From the NCBI GenBank assembly GCA_017520105.1, contig JAFWRL010000079.1, positions 1-15,462 of the forward strand: 15,462 nucleotides of DNA. Direction: 5' to 3'. Under the pieces are notes generated by a model. The model worked only from the letters and a program-made list of their open reading frames with translations. It did not search any database and had not been told where the DNA came from. The position numbers and the translations under genes were made by a program. Origin of the DNA: Fibrobacter sp. (lineage in GTDB: Bacteria > Fibrobacterota > Fibrobacteria > Fibrobacterales > Fibrobacteraceae). Of the stretch, positions 1 through 9,109 are shown in pieces; within the stretch, counting starts at the first letter, position 1, and every line of letters begins with the position of its first letter.

Positions 1-113
1 ATATAAATAATGTCGTTTTTATTTATGCATACTAGACCAACACCGCCCTCCCATATTTCTGAAATAATCGACGATAGTCTCTCCTCTCTAGTCCTTCCTC
101 TAACCCAATTATC

Positions 114-119
114 TATATT
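114..119 (+). promoter_or_regulatory. Candidate -10 element for thiC (weak)
   Basis: TATATT lies just upstream of the TPP aptamer and is the only good -10-like hexamer in the first 120 bases. No convincing -35 box sits 16-19 bases upstream; that region (about 77-105) is strikingly pyrimidine-rich instead. A start 7 bases downstream would fall at about 126, at the first G of aptamer helix P2, which would leave no P1 helix, so the true promoter may lie further upstream. Bases 1-113 otherwise show only an AT-rich stretch and no gene. Confidence 0.25.
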
Positions 120-121
120 AT

Positions 122-1817
<1,696 letters not shown>

Positions 1818-1837
1818 CAAACCATCTGGAGGTGTCT

Positions 1838-3598
1838 ATGGAAAACGCAAAAAAAATTCTCAACGAATTTGCCAAGAAAAAGTTCACCGACCTGAATGAA
1901 CTGAGAAGAGAATTGTACAAGGCGGGTGTCGCCGCTTTAGACGAAGGCTGGACATTCATGGACGCCACATTCCAGCTTGGCGGCAAGGCAAGGGACGAAG
2001 GTCTCTCGGCAGAAGACGTCGAGAAAATTTTGCGCAATGCGTTCTCCGAAGAAAAACGCCGTTCAGAACGCGAAGAAGAAAAGAAAAAAGCGACATCACA
2101 GACGCAAGCACAACCCATTGCAACAGCGCAAACGCAATCGGGTATAGCTCCGGGCGTTACCACCATGGGTCCCACCATCATCTCGCCAATCCCCGCAAAC
2201 ATGATGGAGCAGATGATTTCGCTTGGGCTCGACACGCAATCCCTTGAACTTTTACACAACTTCAAGATTGACCCCGAAGCGCTTTCAATCCCATGGCCGG
2301 CAGCGGACTGGCGCAAAGATTTGGCAAAGCTCCTTGCAGCCACATTCAAGTCAGACGAGACTGTCGAATTCAAGATTACGAACACGCCGACAAGTTCCCA
2401 TGAACTTGTTTCAAATATCATCGGGCAAGACGACGCACTCAAGAAAATCATGAAACAGCTCGACAGCCCAGATGGCGCACTTCTGACCATCAACGCTGTA
2501 AAGGGAGGCCCGGATGCGACCGACGAATCTTGGCACTACCGTTATGTTGTCGTCGATAACCCGAAGATGACGCTTGCAAAGCAGCTCGCCTACTACAAGG
2601 CGCTGAACCTCCCCTGCGCGGCTCTCGTCAATACCGGTGCAAACTCTGTGCAAGCCTGGATTAAAATTGAAGCGAACGACCTCGACGAATACAACGAGCG
2701 CGTTGATTTCCTATTCCAGACGCTAGAATCACAAGGGTTCAAGGTCGATGACGCCAACCGCAACCCGAACCAGATGGTCCGCATGCCGGGCGTGTTGCGT
2801 AACGGCAAGCAGCAATACCTCATCGCCTTGGAACAAGGCGCAAGCAACTTCAAAGAATGGCGCGAATGGGCTGAATATTCGCTAGACGGTAAACCGCTTA
2901 TCGAACTAGCAAGCGATAGCGACGAAGCACCCAAAAAAGACCCCTGCATTATCGAGAATATCCTCCGTGCAGGAGAATTTTTCCTGTTCACGGCACCGCC
3001 AAAAAGCGGAAAGTCGCTTGCCCTCATGGACATGGGACTTTCTATTTGCTACGGTGAAGATTGGTTTGGCAACACGACGAATTCTAATGACGTCTTGTTC
3101 ATTAATATGGAACTGACCAAGTCCGTATTCCTGAACCGTCTCTTCTTGTTAGGCGCCAAGCGCAAACTGAACGCCAGCACGCCGAAGTTCGGTTTCTTGA
3201 ACCTCCGCGGAACGGCGCTCTCACCGCTAGAAATCGCACAGCTTATCGCCAAGCGCATCCAAGGCGCCAAAAAACTGGAAAATCACGATTACAAGGTCGT
3301 CGTAATTGACCCGATTTCAGCAGTCCTTCACAACCCGAAGTCCGCAAGACTGAGCGGATCCCCGCACCAGATTCTCATGCAGATGGTCGATACGATTATC
3401 GCCCTCACGGGTTGCGCTGTGGTATCTTCGTGCAACATCGATGAATACCCGTACCTAGAAGCCAGAGCCGATAGCGTCATGTCGCTTTCTCCGGTGGAAG
3501 GCAGCCTGAACATGTACCAGATTAATGGTTCGTTCCGCGAATTCCCCAAGACTCTAGCCAAGGAATGTTCCTGGATTTATCCAAGATTTATAGTATAA
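1838..3598 (+). CDS. Primase-like / RepA-type AAA ATPase fusion protein
   Basis: This 586-residue cytoplasmic protein has three parts. Residues 1-85 are helical and charged and resemble the small PriCT-type domain of mobile-element primases (inference). Residues 86-115 are a Gln/Thr/Ala-rich linker. Residues about 215-345 follow the archaeo-eukaryotic primase pattern of phage and plasmid primases: an acidic strand (RYVVVDNP, 235-242), a counterpart of the SGGKSxHAW motif that reads NTGANSVQAW (265-274), and NPNQMVRMPGVLR (309-321), where the family has NPsRlsRLPG. Residues about 366-555 are a RecA-fold ATPase like RepA/AAA_25, with Walker A APPKSGKS (386-393, Lys392), an acidic residue in INMEL (Glu425) and Walker B VVVIDP (Asp491). 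The usual primase His is Gln and the Lys is Asn, so primase activity is doubtful while ATPase activity is plausible. The start at ATG 1838 follows a strong GGAGG (1828-1832). It lies 20 bases after thiC and 22 before the next gene, with no integrase or replication gene nearby. Confidence 0.72.
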   Translation: MENAKKILNEFAKKKFTDLNELRRELYKAGVAALDEGWTFMDATFQLGGKARDEGLSAEDVEKILRNAFSEEKRRSEREEEKKKATSQTQAQPIATAQTQSGIAPGVTTMGPTIISPIPANMMEQMISLGLDTQSLELLHNFKIDPEALSIPWPAADWRKDLAKLLAATFKSDETVEFKITNTPTSSHELVSNIIGQDDALKKIMKQLDSPDGALLTINAVKGGPDATDESWHYRYVVVDNPKMTLAKQLAYYKALNLPCAALVNTGANSVQAWIKIEANDLDEYNERVDFLFQTLESQGFKVDDANRNPNQMVRMPGVLRNGKQQYLIALEQGASNFKEWREWAEYSLDGKPLIELASDSDEAPKKDPCIIENILRAGEFFLFTAPPKSGKSLALMDMGLSICYGEDWFGNTTNSNDVLFINMELTKSVFLNRLFLLGAKRKLNASTPKFGFLNLRGTALSPLEIAQLIAKRIQGAKKLENHDYKVVVIDPISAVLHNPKSARLSGSPHQILMQMVDTIIALTGCAVVSSCNIDEYPYLEARADSVMSLSPVEGSLNMYQINGSFREFPKTLAKECSWIYPRFIV

Positions 3599-3620
3599 AC
3601 TTATTAGCACAAATTTGAAA

Positions 3621-5003
3621 ATGTATAAACAAAACAACCGTTTTTCGCGCCGTACTGAACAAAACAGAATGGGCAACAGAATAGGCAAGCCCCTCACCGC
3701 AGGCAAGTTCCACGCTTCTAGGAAATCCGATATTCGCAAGAACGATGAACTCGAAAGGAAAACCGCAAACGCAGACAAGCCTGTAGTCCGTCGCGTTCTC
3801 TCGTTTGACGACATCAAGGCACAGGTCACCGCATGGACGGAAAACGACCGTATTCCAGGAAAAATGCAAGCCTGGTTTACCGCCGATGCCGTTCCGGAAC
3901 ACTCCGACTGGCGAATAGTCAAGGAATACCGCGGAAAACAAGAATTTTTGTCGATTGATGCCCCGGCACGCGACATAAAGCCGATTGATCTTGTGAACCG
4001 AGTCATGGAGCAACTCCATAAAGAACACCTGCACATTTTCAAGAAAGCCCTCCGCCAAATCTGGTTCCGCGCCACCGGCGACGGACGCTTCGCGCTCCTT
4101 GTTCAAATCAACGTGAAAGGGAAACTCTCCGCGCACGGTTACAAAACGTTCGTCGATTTCATCGAACGCAGTTGCCCCGAAGTCATCAGTTGCCACCAAA
4201 TCCAATGTCTGCCCGACCGCCTCTTCGACCCCGTCGAGGCGCAGGGTATGAAAGTCGAATCCAAGTGCTCGCTCGGCAACGACTTTATGCCCATTGCAGG
4301 CTCCGGCTTTTGCATGCACGTTCTGGACTGGACGCCCCGCATCAAGGATGCCTGGCTCGCACTCCCAATGCGCATCAAGGACGCCATCCACCCGAATCGC
4401 GAAGACCGGTTCTTTGAATTCTGCTCCGGCTCCTCCTACGTTTCTGCAACGCTCGCCCCTTGCTTCAAGCAAGTCGAGGCGTTGGACTGCCGCGAATCCG
4501 CCATGCAATCGTCCAAGATAAACATCCGGAATATCGCAACATCGAACATGCGCTTCCACCGCAGCCATCTAGATGCAAACTTCATATCGAAGTTCTTTTC
4601 GAAAAGCGACAACGCCGAAGGCCGCTGGACATTCTACATCAACCTGAACGCAAGCGACAGCCTCCCCTCGGAAGTCGAACACACGCTCGCCGCTTCGCGC
4701 CCCGAAAGGATTCTCCTCCAGACAGGGAACCTCGAAACGGCCTCTCGCGAAATCAAGGCTTTCCGAAACGAGGGTTACATGCTTCGCAAAAGCATCCCGC
4801 TTTACCTGGAACCGGGCAGTGGCAAGTTCGAAATTCTATTTCTGTTCGTTCCGGACAGGGCGGGCCTTTTAGGGCAAAATCCTGCATTGGCACACCGTTC
4901 CAGGAATATCCAGCGCCCCAAAGAACGTCCACAACGCTCGAAAATGTCCGAAATTCCGCATTTTGTGCAACAAATACCATCTTTTAAGCAAAGAAAAGAT
5001 TAA
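3621..5003 (+). CDS. TrmA/RlmD-like RNA methyltransferase homologue, probably catalytically dead
   Basis: The 460-residue product has a basic, disordered-looking N-terminus (1-55) and tail (415-460). Residues about 145-410 follow the layout of RNA uracil-5-methyltransferases (TrmA/RlmC/RlmD). There is a WFRATGDGRFALLV strand pair. RFFEFCSGSSYVSATLA (263-279) matches the SAM-binding motif LYCGnGnFsLaLA, and VEALDCRESAMQSSKINI (285-302) matches motif II. The region ending ERILLQTGN (362-370) matches rIlYiSCNP, and KFEILFLFV (402-410) matches the C-terminal strand. In TrmA the Cys of SCN attacks C6 of uracil, but here it is Gln-Thr-Gly. The preceding DPPRsG motif reads NLNASDS, and the Gly-x-Gly of the SAM loop is Gly-Ser-Ser. 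I infer an RNA-binding or scaffold role, or a changed chemistry. The start at ATG 3621 has no clear Shine-Dalgarno; TTG 3615 is the alternative. It is likely in one operon with the preceding ATPase. Confidence 0.65.
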   Translation: MYKQNNRFSRRTEQNRMGNRIGKPLTAGKFHASRKSDIRKNDELERKTANADKPVVRRVLSFDDIKAQVTAWTENDRIPGKMQAWFTADAVPEHSDWRIVKEYRGKQEFLSIDAPARDIKPIDLVNRVMEQLHKEHLHIFKKALRQIWFRATGDGRFALLVQINVKGKLSAHGYKTFVDFIERSCPEVISCHQIQCLPDRLFDPVEAQGMKVESKCSLGNDFMPIAGSGFCMHVLDWTPRIKDAWLALPMRIKDAIHPNREDRFFEFCSGSSYVSATLAPCFKQVEALDCRESAMQSSKINIRNIATSNMRFHRSHLDANFISKFFSKSDNAEGRWTFYINLNASDSLPSEVEHTLAASRPERILLQTGNLETASREIKAFRNEGYMLRKSIPLYLEPGSGKFEILFLFVPDRAGLLGQNPALAHRSRNIQRPKERPQRSKMSEIPHFVQQIPSFKQRKD

Positions 5004-5011
5004 ATTAGTGA

Positions 5012-5041
5012 TTGGTAACTAAAAAAACATTTAATTATTTG
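5012..5041 (+). promoter_or_regulatory. Candidate promoter of the LysM/two-component operon
   Basis: TTGGTA (5012-5017) and TATTTG (5036-5041) are separated by 18 bases in the 52-base AT-rich spacer before the LysM gene. The same layout (TTGGTC, 18 bases, TACTTT) precedes the substrate-binding lipoprotein gene. The -10-like end also resembles the TAnnTTTG motif of Bacteroidetes promoters. This is based on inspection only. Confidence 0.35.
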
Positions 5042-5055
5042 GCTAAGGGAAAAGT

Positions 5056-6210
5056 ATGCGATTTTTTAAATGTGCGTCGATCTGTCTCGGTCTTTCAGCT
5101 TTGATTGCATCAGCCTATGTGGTCAAAAGAGGCGATACCCTTTGGGACTTAAGTGATGAGTTCTTGCACGATCCGTTCGCTTGGCCGGACCTTTGGGAAA
5201 ACAACAGGCATATCGAGGACCCGCACTGGATTTATCCGGGCGATTCCATCTATCTCGGTGAAGGCATCGACGAAGGTTACCGTCTAGCCGGTACTAGGCC
5301 CTGCGAAGCGGCTGTCGCCGATTCCAACCTACCCAAGGGCATTAAGGCCGTCGGCTGCGACGAAAGGGATGCCCGCGATGGCGATTTCGAGAGCATGCTC
5401 GGGAATCTCCGCGACAAGGACAAGAAGCAGAAGAAGAAAAGGGTTGCCGATTCCTACTTCTACCAGAAGCGTCCCGAGCCCAAGATTTTCAACGGCTACT
5501 ACCAGATTCTCGCTCCGGAAATCTATACGCTCGACTCCATCAAGAAGGACAAGAGGTTCTTCTCTATCCAGTCCGGCGAAAAGAAGGTGCCGATTATCCA
5601 TATTCCCGAATCCGAAGTGGTCGTAGGCATCGGGCGCAAGACGAACCCGGACATCAAAAAAGGCGACCTAGTCGAGATTCTGGATGCGCGCTCCATCGAA
5701 GTGCCGACCCACAAGGGCAAGAGTTTTGATTACTTTGCGTTGATTAGGCTTTCGGGCTATGCACAAATCACAAGCGTCGGCGATACGCTTTCGAGAGCGA
5801 TGGTCGTCCAGAGTTTCAAAGAAATCAAGCTGGACCACGCCAAGGCCCGTCTCAAACAACCTCTCGACATCCTGAACGTTTCCGGCTACACCGCCGTTCC
5901 CGAGGCGAAGGTCGAAGAGATGGCTATGGTCCGCTACACGATGGACCCGATGCTCATCATTGGCGCATACGCCTATATTCTTATTGACAAGGGAACAAAG
6001 CAGGACTTCAACACCGGTGACGCCATCGCCATCTGGGAAGAAGACAATTCCGATGCAGGCCTTGCACCGAGACTCCTTGGACGAGGCGTTATCGTCAGGG
6101 CGAACGACAACGAATCTACAGTTCTTGTGCGCGAAGTCTATTCTAGCAGCCGTCGCATAGAAGCAGGCCACAAGGTATCCGTAACGCACAAAGCAAATCT
6201 GGCCCCGTAG
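5056..6210 (+). CDS. Exported LysM-domain protein
   Basis: This is a 384-residue protein predicted to enter the periplasm and bind peptidoglycan. Residues 1-20 form a signal peptide (basic start, hydrophobic core, ASA before the likely cut). Residues 21-68 are one LysM domain of the form YVVKRGDTLWDLS...PFAWPDLWENNRHI...PHWIYPGDSIYL, the variant seen in LysM proteins of delta-proteobacteria and other diderms. A Lys-rich charged linker (about 115-130) leads to a long beta-rich region (140-384) with repeated 'KGDLVEI', 'TGDAIAIWEE' and 'AGHKVSV' strands. The C-terminal block GRGVIVRANDNESTVLVREV resembles the end of other LysM/FlgT-like proteins. There is no catalytic motif, so a structural or sensing role is inferred. 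ATG 5056 follows AAGGGA at 5045-5050. The stop overlaps the start of the next small gene (TAGTG), which places it first in the two-component operon. Confidence 0.85.
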   Translation: MRFFKCASICLGLSALIASAYVVKRGDTLWDLSDEFLHDPFAWPDLWENNRHIEDPHWIYPGDSIYLGEGIDEGYRLAGTRPCEAAVADSNLPKGIKAVGCDERDARDGDFESMLGNLRDKDKKQKKKRVADSYFYQKRPEPKIFNGYYQILAPEIYTLDSIKKDKRFFSIQSGEKKVPIIHIPESEVVVGIGRKTNPDIKKGDLVEILDARSIEVPTHKGKSFDYFALIRLSGYAQITSVGDTLSRAMVVQSFKEIKLDHAKARLKQPLDILNVSGYTAVPEAKVEEMAMVRYTMDPMLIIGAYAYILIDKGTKQDFNTGDAIAIWEEDNSDAGLAPRLLGRGVIVRANDNESTVLVREVYSSSRRIEAGHKVSVTHKANLAP

Positions 6211-6326
6211 TGACAAAGAGCTTATTGATAATTGTCGGTATTGCCATTTCGATTTTAGCGATACTTATGGCCGGGAGTGTTCTTATACTGGATTTTCCTG
6301 AATTGTCGGCGCATATTCCATTTTAA
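6210..6326 (+). CDS. Small single-helix membrane protein (38 aa)
   Basis: A 38-codon frame starts with GTG at 6210, overlapping the LysM stop codon by one base (TAGTG), and ends with TAA at 6324-6326, 15 bases before the kinase start. The product begins MTKS, then has one uninterrupted hydrophobic stretch (residues about 5-27, rich in Leu, Ile, Val, Ala, Gly), and ends with a short tail, DFPELSAHIPF. Lys3 before the helix and acidic Asp28/Glu31 after it predict an N-in, C-out topology by the positive-inside rule. No Shine-Dalgarno is visible, so translation would rely on coupling to the LysM gene. I do not recognise a family. The exact fit between neighbours and the long hydrophobic run argue for a real gene, and a role with the adjacent membrane kinase is inferred. 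The alternative is a chance frame in a 131-base spacer. Confidence 0.6.
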   Translation: MTKSLLIIVGIAISILAILMAGSVLILDFPELSAHIPF

Positions 6327-6341
6327 GGAAGTGGGCTTTCG

Positions 6342-8390
6342 ATGCGGATATCTCGAAGCAATCTTCTCTTCCTCTCGTTTTTCGCTGGGGGGATTGTCCT
6401 TCCGACAGCCATACTGTCGTTCCTAAGCGTCCGGAACATCCAAAACGAAGCCTACCTTGCACAAAAGAACTTTAACGAAAGCACGGCCTCGTTCAGGGAA
6501 GAAGTCGAATCTTCGGTCAGCAAGGAACAGAGCAAGATATTCCAGGAGATCAAGTCCGCATCGCTCTACCTCTACGAACAACCGCATAATCTGCTCGACT
6601 TCGGCAACGCAACACAGTTCAAGACGGTAAGCGGAATCGAGGCGATGTTCCTTTACAATAAAGGAACCCTCATCTACCCCGACATCTCGTCAAAACATTT
6701 TTCAAAGACTTCGGATTTTTCGAACAGCGTTGCCAGCCCTTTCGAAAAGTTGCTATTCCGCGAAGAGGTCACGTCTGCCATACCCCAGCCGGCAAGCATG
6801 ACTAAATCGGCAAGGCAGCTGCGCTTTTCATTCGAGACCATCGACGACCAAATCCAGAACATCCTAGGCCTTATTCGTATCGCCTATAAAACTAAAGACT
6901 ACGACGAAGCGCTCCGTCTCCTCAACATTCTCGAAGAACACCCGCACCAGCAGGGCTACCTGCATTCAGACTTGACGCGCTCTGTAAACCTTTTGCACTT
7001 CGAAATCCTGGTCGCCCAAAAGAAGCACAAGGAAGCCGAAGACTACAGCCTTTCCGTCTTGAATCAATTTTTGCAAAGCAAGAACATCGAAAACCTGCCC
7101 TCGACAAAATTTTTCTTCGAAACGATGTTCACGCAGATTCTCTCCTTCGAGAACCTCAGCCAGGAGAAGCGTGAAGCGTTCTGGAACCTGCGGGAGAACT
7201 TCAACCGCCAGCTCGGCTACATGGACATATTCTTCAACAACCAGGAATTAGTCCAAGCGCTTTTGAATAAAGAAACGACATCCAAGAATGGCATCAGCAT
7301 CCTGAGTGACAGCAAGGTAACGTTCCTCAAGATGAGTTACCCCATCCTCTCTGGTGACCAAGTTGTGCTTGCCAAAGTAAACACCGACGAATACCGCGAA
7401 CGCATGCGTTCCAAGCTCAAGACTGTAGTGCAAGGCTGGAAAGGAATCCCCTACTCGATTACTGAAGGTCCCGACAAGACACTTATCCTTGGACATGTTT
7501 CGGATAGCTCCGCCGTACTCAGCCAAAAAACTCTAGATAAAGCCATTTCTTGGACTCTTACCTTATACGAAAAAGGGCTAAACGAAATCAAGAAAGAAAC
7601 CCGCAAGCGCATGTTCCTCATGTACGGGCTTTTGTCGTTCTCGCTTATCACAGTGCTACTGGGATGCATCGTCATGTTCCGCTTCTTGACACAAGAACAC
7701 AAACTTTTGGCCATGAAGGCGAACTTCCTTTCGAGTATTTCTCACGAACTCAAGACACCGCTCACCTCCATCAAGATGTTTGCCGAAATGATGGCCCGGG
7801 GGCGAGTGCAAAAGGTAGAGAAGGTGCAGGAATATTCGGGGCTTATCGGCAAGGAAGCGACACGGCTGGAGAACTTGATAGGCGCCATTCTGAACTACAC
7901 GCGCATGGAACACGGCAAGAGCGGATTCCATTGGGAAAAACTCGACTTTTCTGCCTGCGTCCAGAAGGTTTTTGACAACGTAGAAGACATCGGCGTCGAG
8001 AAGGGACTCATGTTCAGCACGAAAATCGAGCCAGGGTTATTCGTTGTCGGGGACTATACGGCTCTCTATAGCTTAGTCCAGAACCTTATCGAAAACGCCA
8101 TTAAATATACGAACGCCCCAGGAAATATTACTATAAGCGTAGAACCCGACGAAGACAGGGTACTTTTCTCTGTCGCGGATACGGGTATCGGTATTCCCTC
8201 TTCGGAGCAAAAAAATATATTTAATGATTTTTATAGGGTCGGTGACGAAATGACCCGCAGCACGAAAGGCTCCGGTCTAGGTCTTGCCATCGTGAAACGC
8301 GTCGCGGAAACGCACCATGCAACCATTTCCCTCACCAGCAAGCCCGGCAAGGGTTCCACATTCACCGTCAGATTCAAAAAGGCAGAATGA
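6342..8390 (+). CDS. Sensor histidine kinase with large periplasmic sensor region
   Basis: This is a 682-residue inner-membrane kinase. TM1 spans about residues 8-30. A ~395-residue periplasmic region follows (31-423), containing a helical TPR-like stretch (about 165-245: ILGLIRIAYKTKDYDEALRLL, then EILVAQKKHKEAEDYSL) and a more beta-rich part before the membrane (315-395). TM2 spans about 424-448. The HisKA dimerisation domain carries the phospho-acceptor His468 in SSISHELKTPLTS. The HATPase_c domain has an N box with Asn585 (NLIENAIKYTN), a G1 box DTGIGIP (613-619) and a G2 box GSGLGLAIV (643-651). All catalytic motifs are intact. There is no HAMP or PAS domain; the helix after TM2 leads almost directly into HisKA. 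The start ATG 6342 follows AAGGAA in the upstream stop region. The stop overlaps the regulator start (ATGA), which marks the pair as cognate. The sensor does not match an input domain I can name. Confidence 0.93.
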   Translation: MRISRSNLLFLSFFAGGIVLPTAILSFLSVRNIQNEAYLAQKNFNESTASFREEVESSVSKEQSKIFQEIKSASLYLYEQPHNLLDFGNATQFKTVSGIEAMFLYNKGTLIYPDISSKHFSKTSDFSNSVASPFEKLLFREEVTSAIPQPASMTKSARQLRFSFETIDDQIQNILGLIRIAYKTKDYDEALRLLNILEEHPHQQGYLHSDLTRSVNLLHFEILVAQKKHKEAEDYSLSVLNQFLQSKNIENLPSTKFFFETMFTQILSFENLSQEKREAFWNLRENFNRQLGYMDIFFNNQELVQALLNKETTSKNGISILSDSKVTFLKMSYPILSGDQVVLAKVNTDEYRERMRSKLKTVVQGWKGIPYSITEGPDKTLILGHVSDSSAVLSQKTLDKAISWTLTLYEKGLNEIKKETRKRMFLMYGLLSFSLITVLLGCIVMFRFLTQEHKLLAMKANFLSSISHELKTPLTSIKMFAEMMARGRVQKVEKVQEYSGLIGKEATRLENLIGAILNYTRMEHGKSGFHWEKLDFSACVQKVFDNVEDIGVEKGLMFSTKIEPGLFVVGDYTALYSLVQNLIENAIKYTNAPGNITISVEPDEDRVLFSVADTGIGIPSSEQKNIFNDFYRVGDEMTRSTKGSGLGLAIVKRVAETHHATISLTSKPGKGSTFTVRFKKAE

Positions 8391-9109
8391 TTATGCAGCA
8401 ACACAGAATTCTCATTGTAGAAGACGAAGAAATCATCCGGCTTGGGCTCCAGGACAACTTCGAGCTCGAAAACTACGAAGTCGAAACAGCCTGCGATGGC
8501 GAAGAAGCCATCGCCAAGACGGACTCGTTCCAGCCACACCTGATTTTGCTGGACGTGATGCTCCCCAAGAAGAGCGGTTTTGAAGTCTGCCGTTTCATCC
8601 GCAAGAAGCATCCGGAATGCATCATCATCATGCTTACCGCCAAGACGGAAGAGACTAGCAAGGTTGCAGGCCTCGACATGGGCGCCGACGACTACGTGAC
8701 TAAACCATTCTCCATTTTGGAACTCCTCGCTCGCGTCAAGGCTTTCCTCCGCAGAATAGACCTCCAGAGCCAAGCCCGCCCGGCAAAGCAGCTCGCCTCG
8801 GTCGATGCCATTGATTTTGCAGACATCCATCTGGATTTCAAGAAGTTCATCGCCACCAAAAACGGCGAGCCGCTCGAACTTTCAACGAGGGAATTCCAGA
8901 TTCTCAAATATTTCTGGCAGCGTCGTGGCGAAGTCGTGCTCCGCGAAGACCTGCTGCAGGACCTTTGGGGCTACACTCCCGACAACATGCCCTCGACGAG
9001 AACGATTGACAACCACATCGTGAACTTGAGGCGCAAACTGGAAGACGACCAGGCCAACCCGAAAATCATCCTTTCTATCCGCGGAGCCGGCTACAAGTTC
9101 GATGCGTAA
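8387..9109 (+). CDS. OmpR/PhoB-family response regulator
   Basis: This is a 240-residue transcription regulator. The N-terminal receiver domain (7-122) has the acidic pair Glu12/Asp13, phospho-acceptor Asp56 (LILLDVMLPKKSG), Thr84 (MLTAKTEE) and Lys106 (VTKPFS). The C-terminal winged-helix DNA-binding domain (about 140-238) has the typical LSTREFQILKYF and RTIDNHIVNLRRKLE, and ends with IRGAGYKF. It should be phosphorylated by the kinase just upstream, whose stop codon it overlaps by 3 bases. The start is ATG 8387 by coupling; ATG 8393 is a close alternative that removes two residues. It overlaps the following propeller gene by 8 bases. Targets are unknown; autoregulation of this operon is a reasonable guess. 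Confidence 0.95.
   Translation: MIMQQHRILIVEDEEIIRLGLQDNFELENYEVETACDGEEAIAKTDSFQPHLILLDVMLPKKSGFEVCRFIRKKHPECIIIMLTAKTEETSKVAGLDMGADDYVTKPFSILELLARVKAFLRRIDLQSQARPAKQLASVDAIDFADIHLDFKKFIATKNGEPLELSTREFQILKYFWQRRGEVVLREDLLQDLWGYTPDNMPSTRTIDNHIVNLRRKLEDDQANPKIILSIRGAGYKFDA

Noticed and set aside
1..26. ATAAATA/TATTTAT inverted repeat at the left edge as a terminator of an upstream gene
   Set aside because: It is all A/T, the window edge hides its context, and no T-tail follows the second arm.
2088..2150. Gln/Thr/Ala-rich segment in the ATPase as a DNA repeat
   Set aside because: It is a low-complexity protein linker; no exact tandem DNA unit is seen.
3587..3599. Perfect palindrome TTTATA-G-TATAAA over the ATPase stop codon
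   Set aside because: It is short, AT-only and without a T-tail. It could be a chance feature or a poor -10 for the next gene; no usable -35 is present.
3588..4568. Long open frame (326 codons) on the minus strand
   Set aside because: It lies opposite the TrmA-like gene, shows no recognisable domain, and the plus-strand frame has family motifs and operon spacing. It is a codon-bias shadow.
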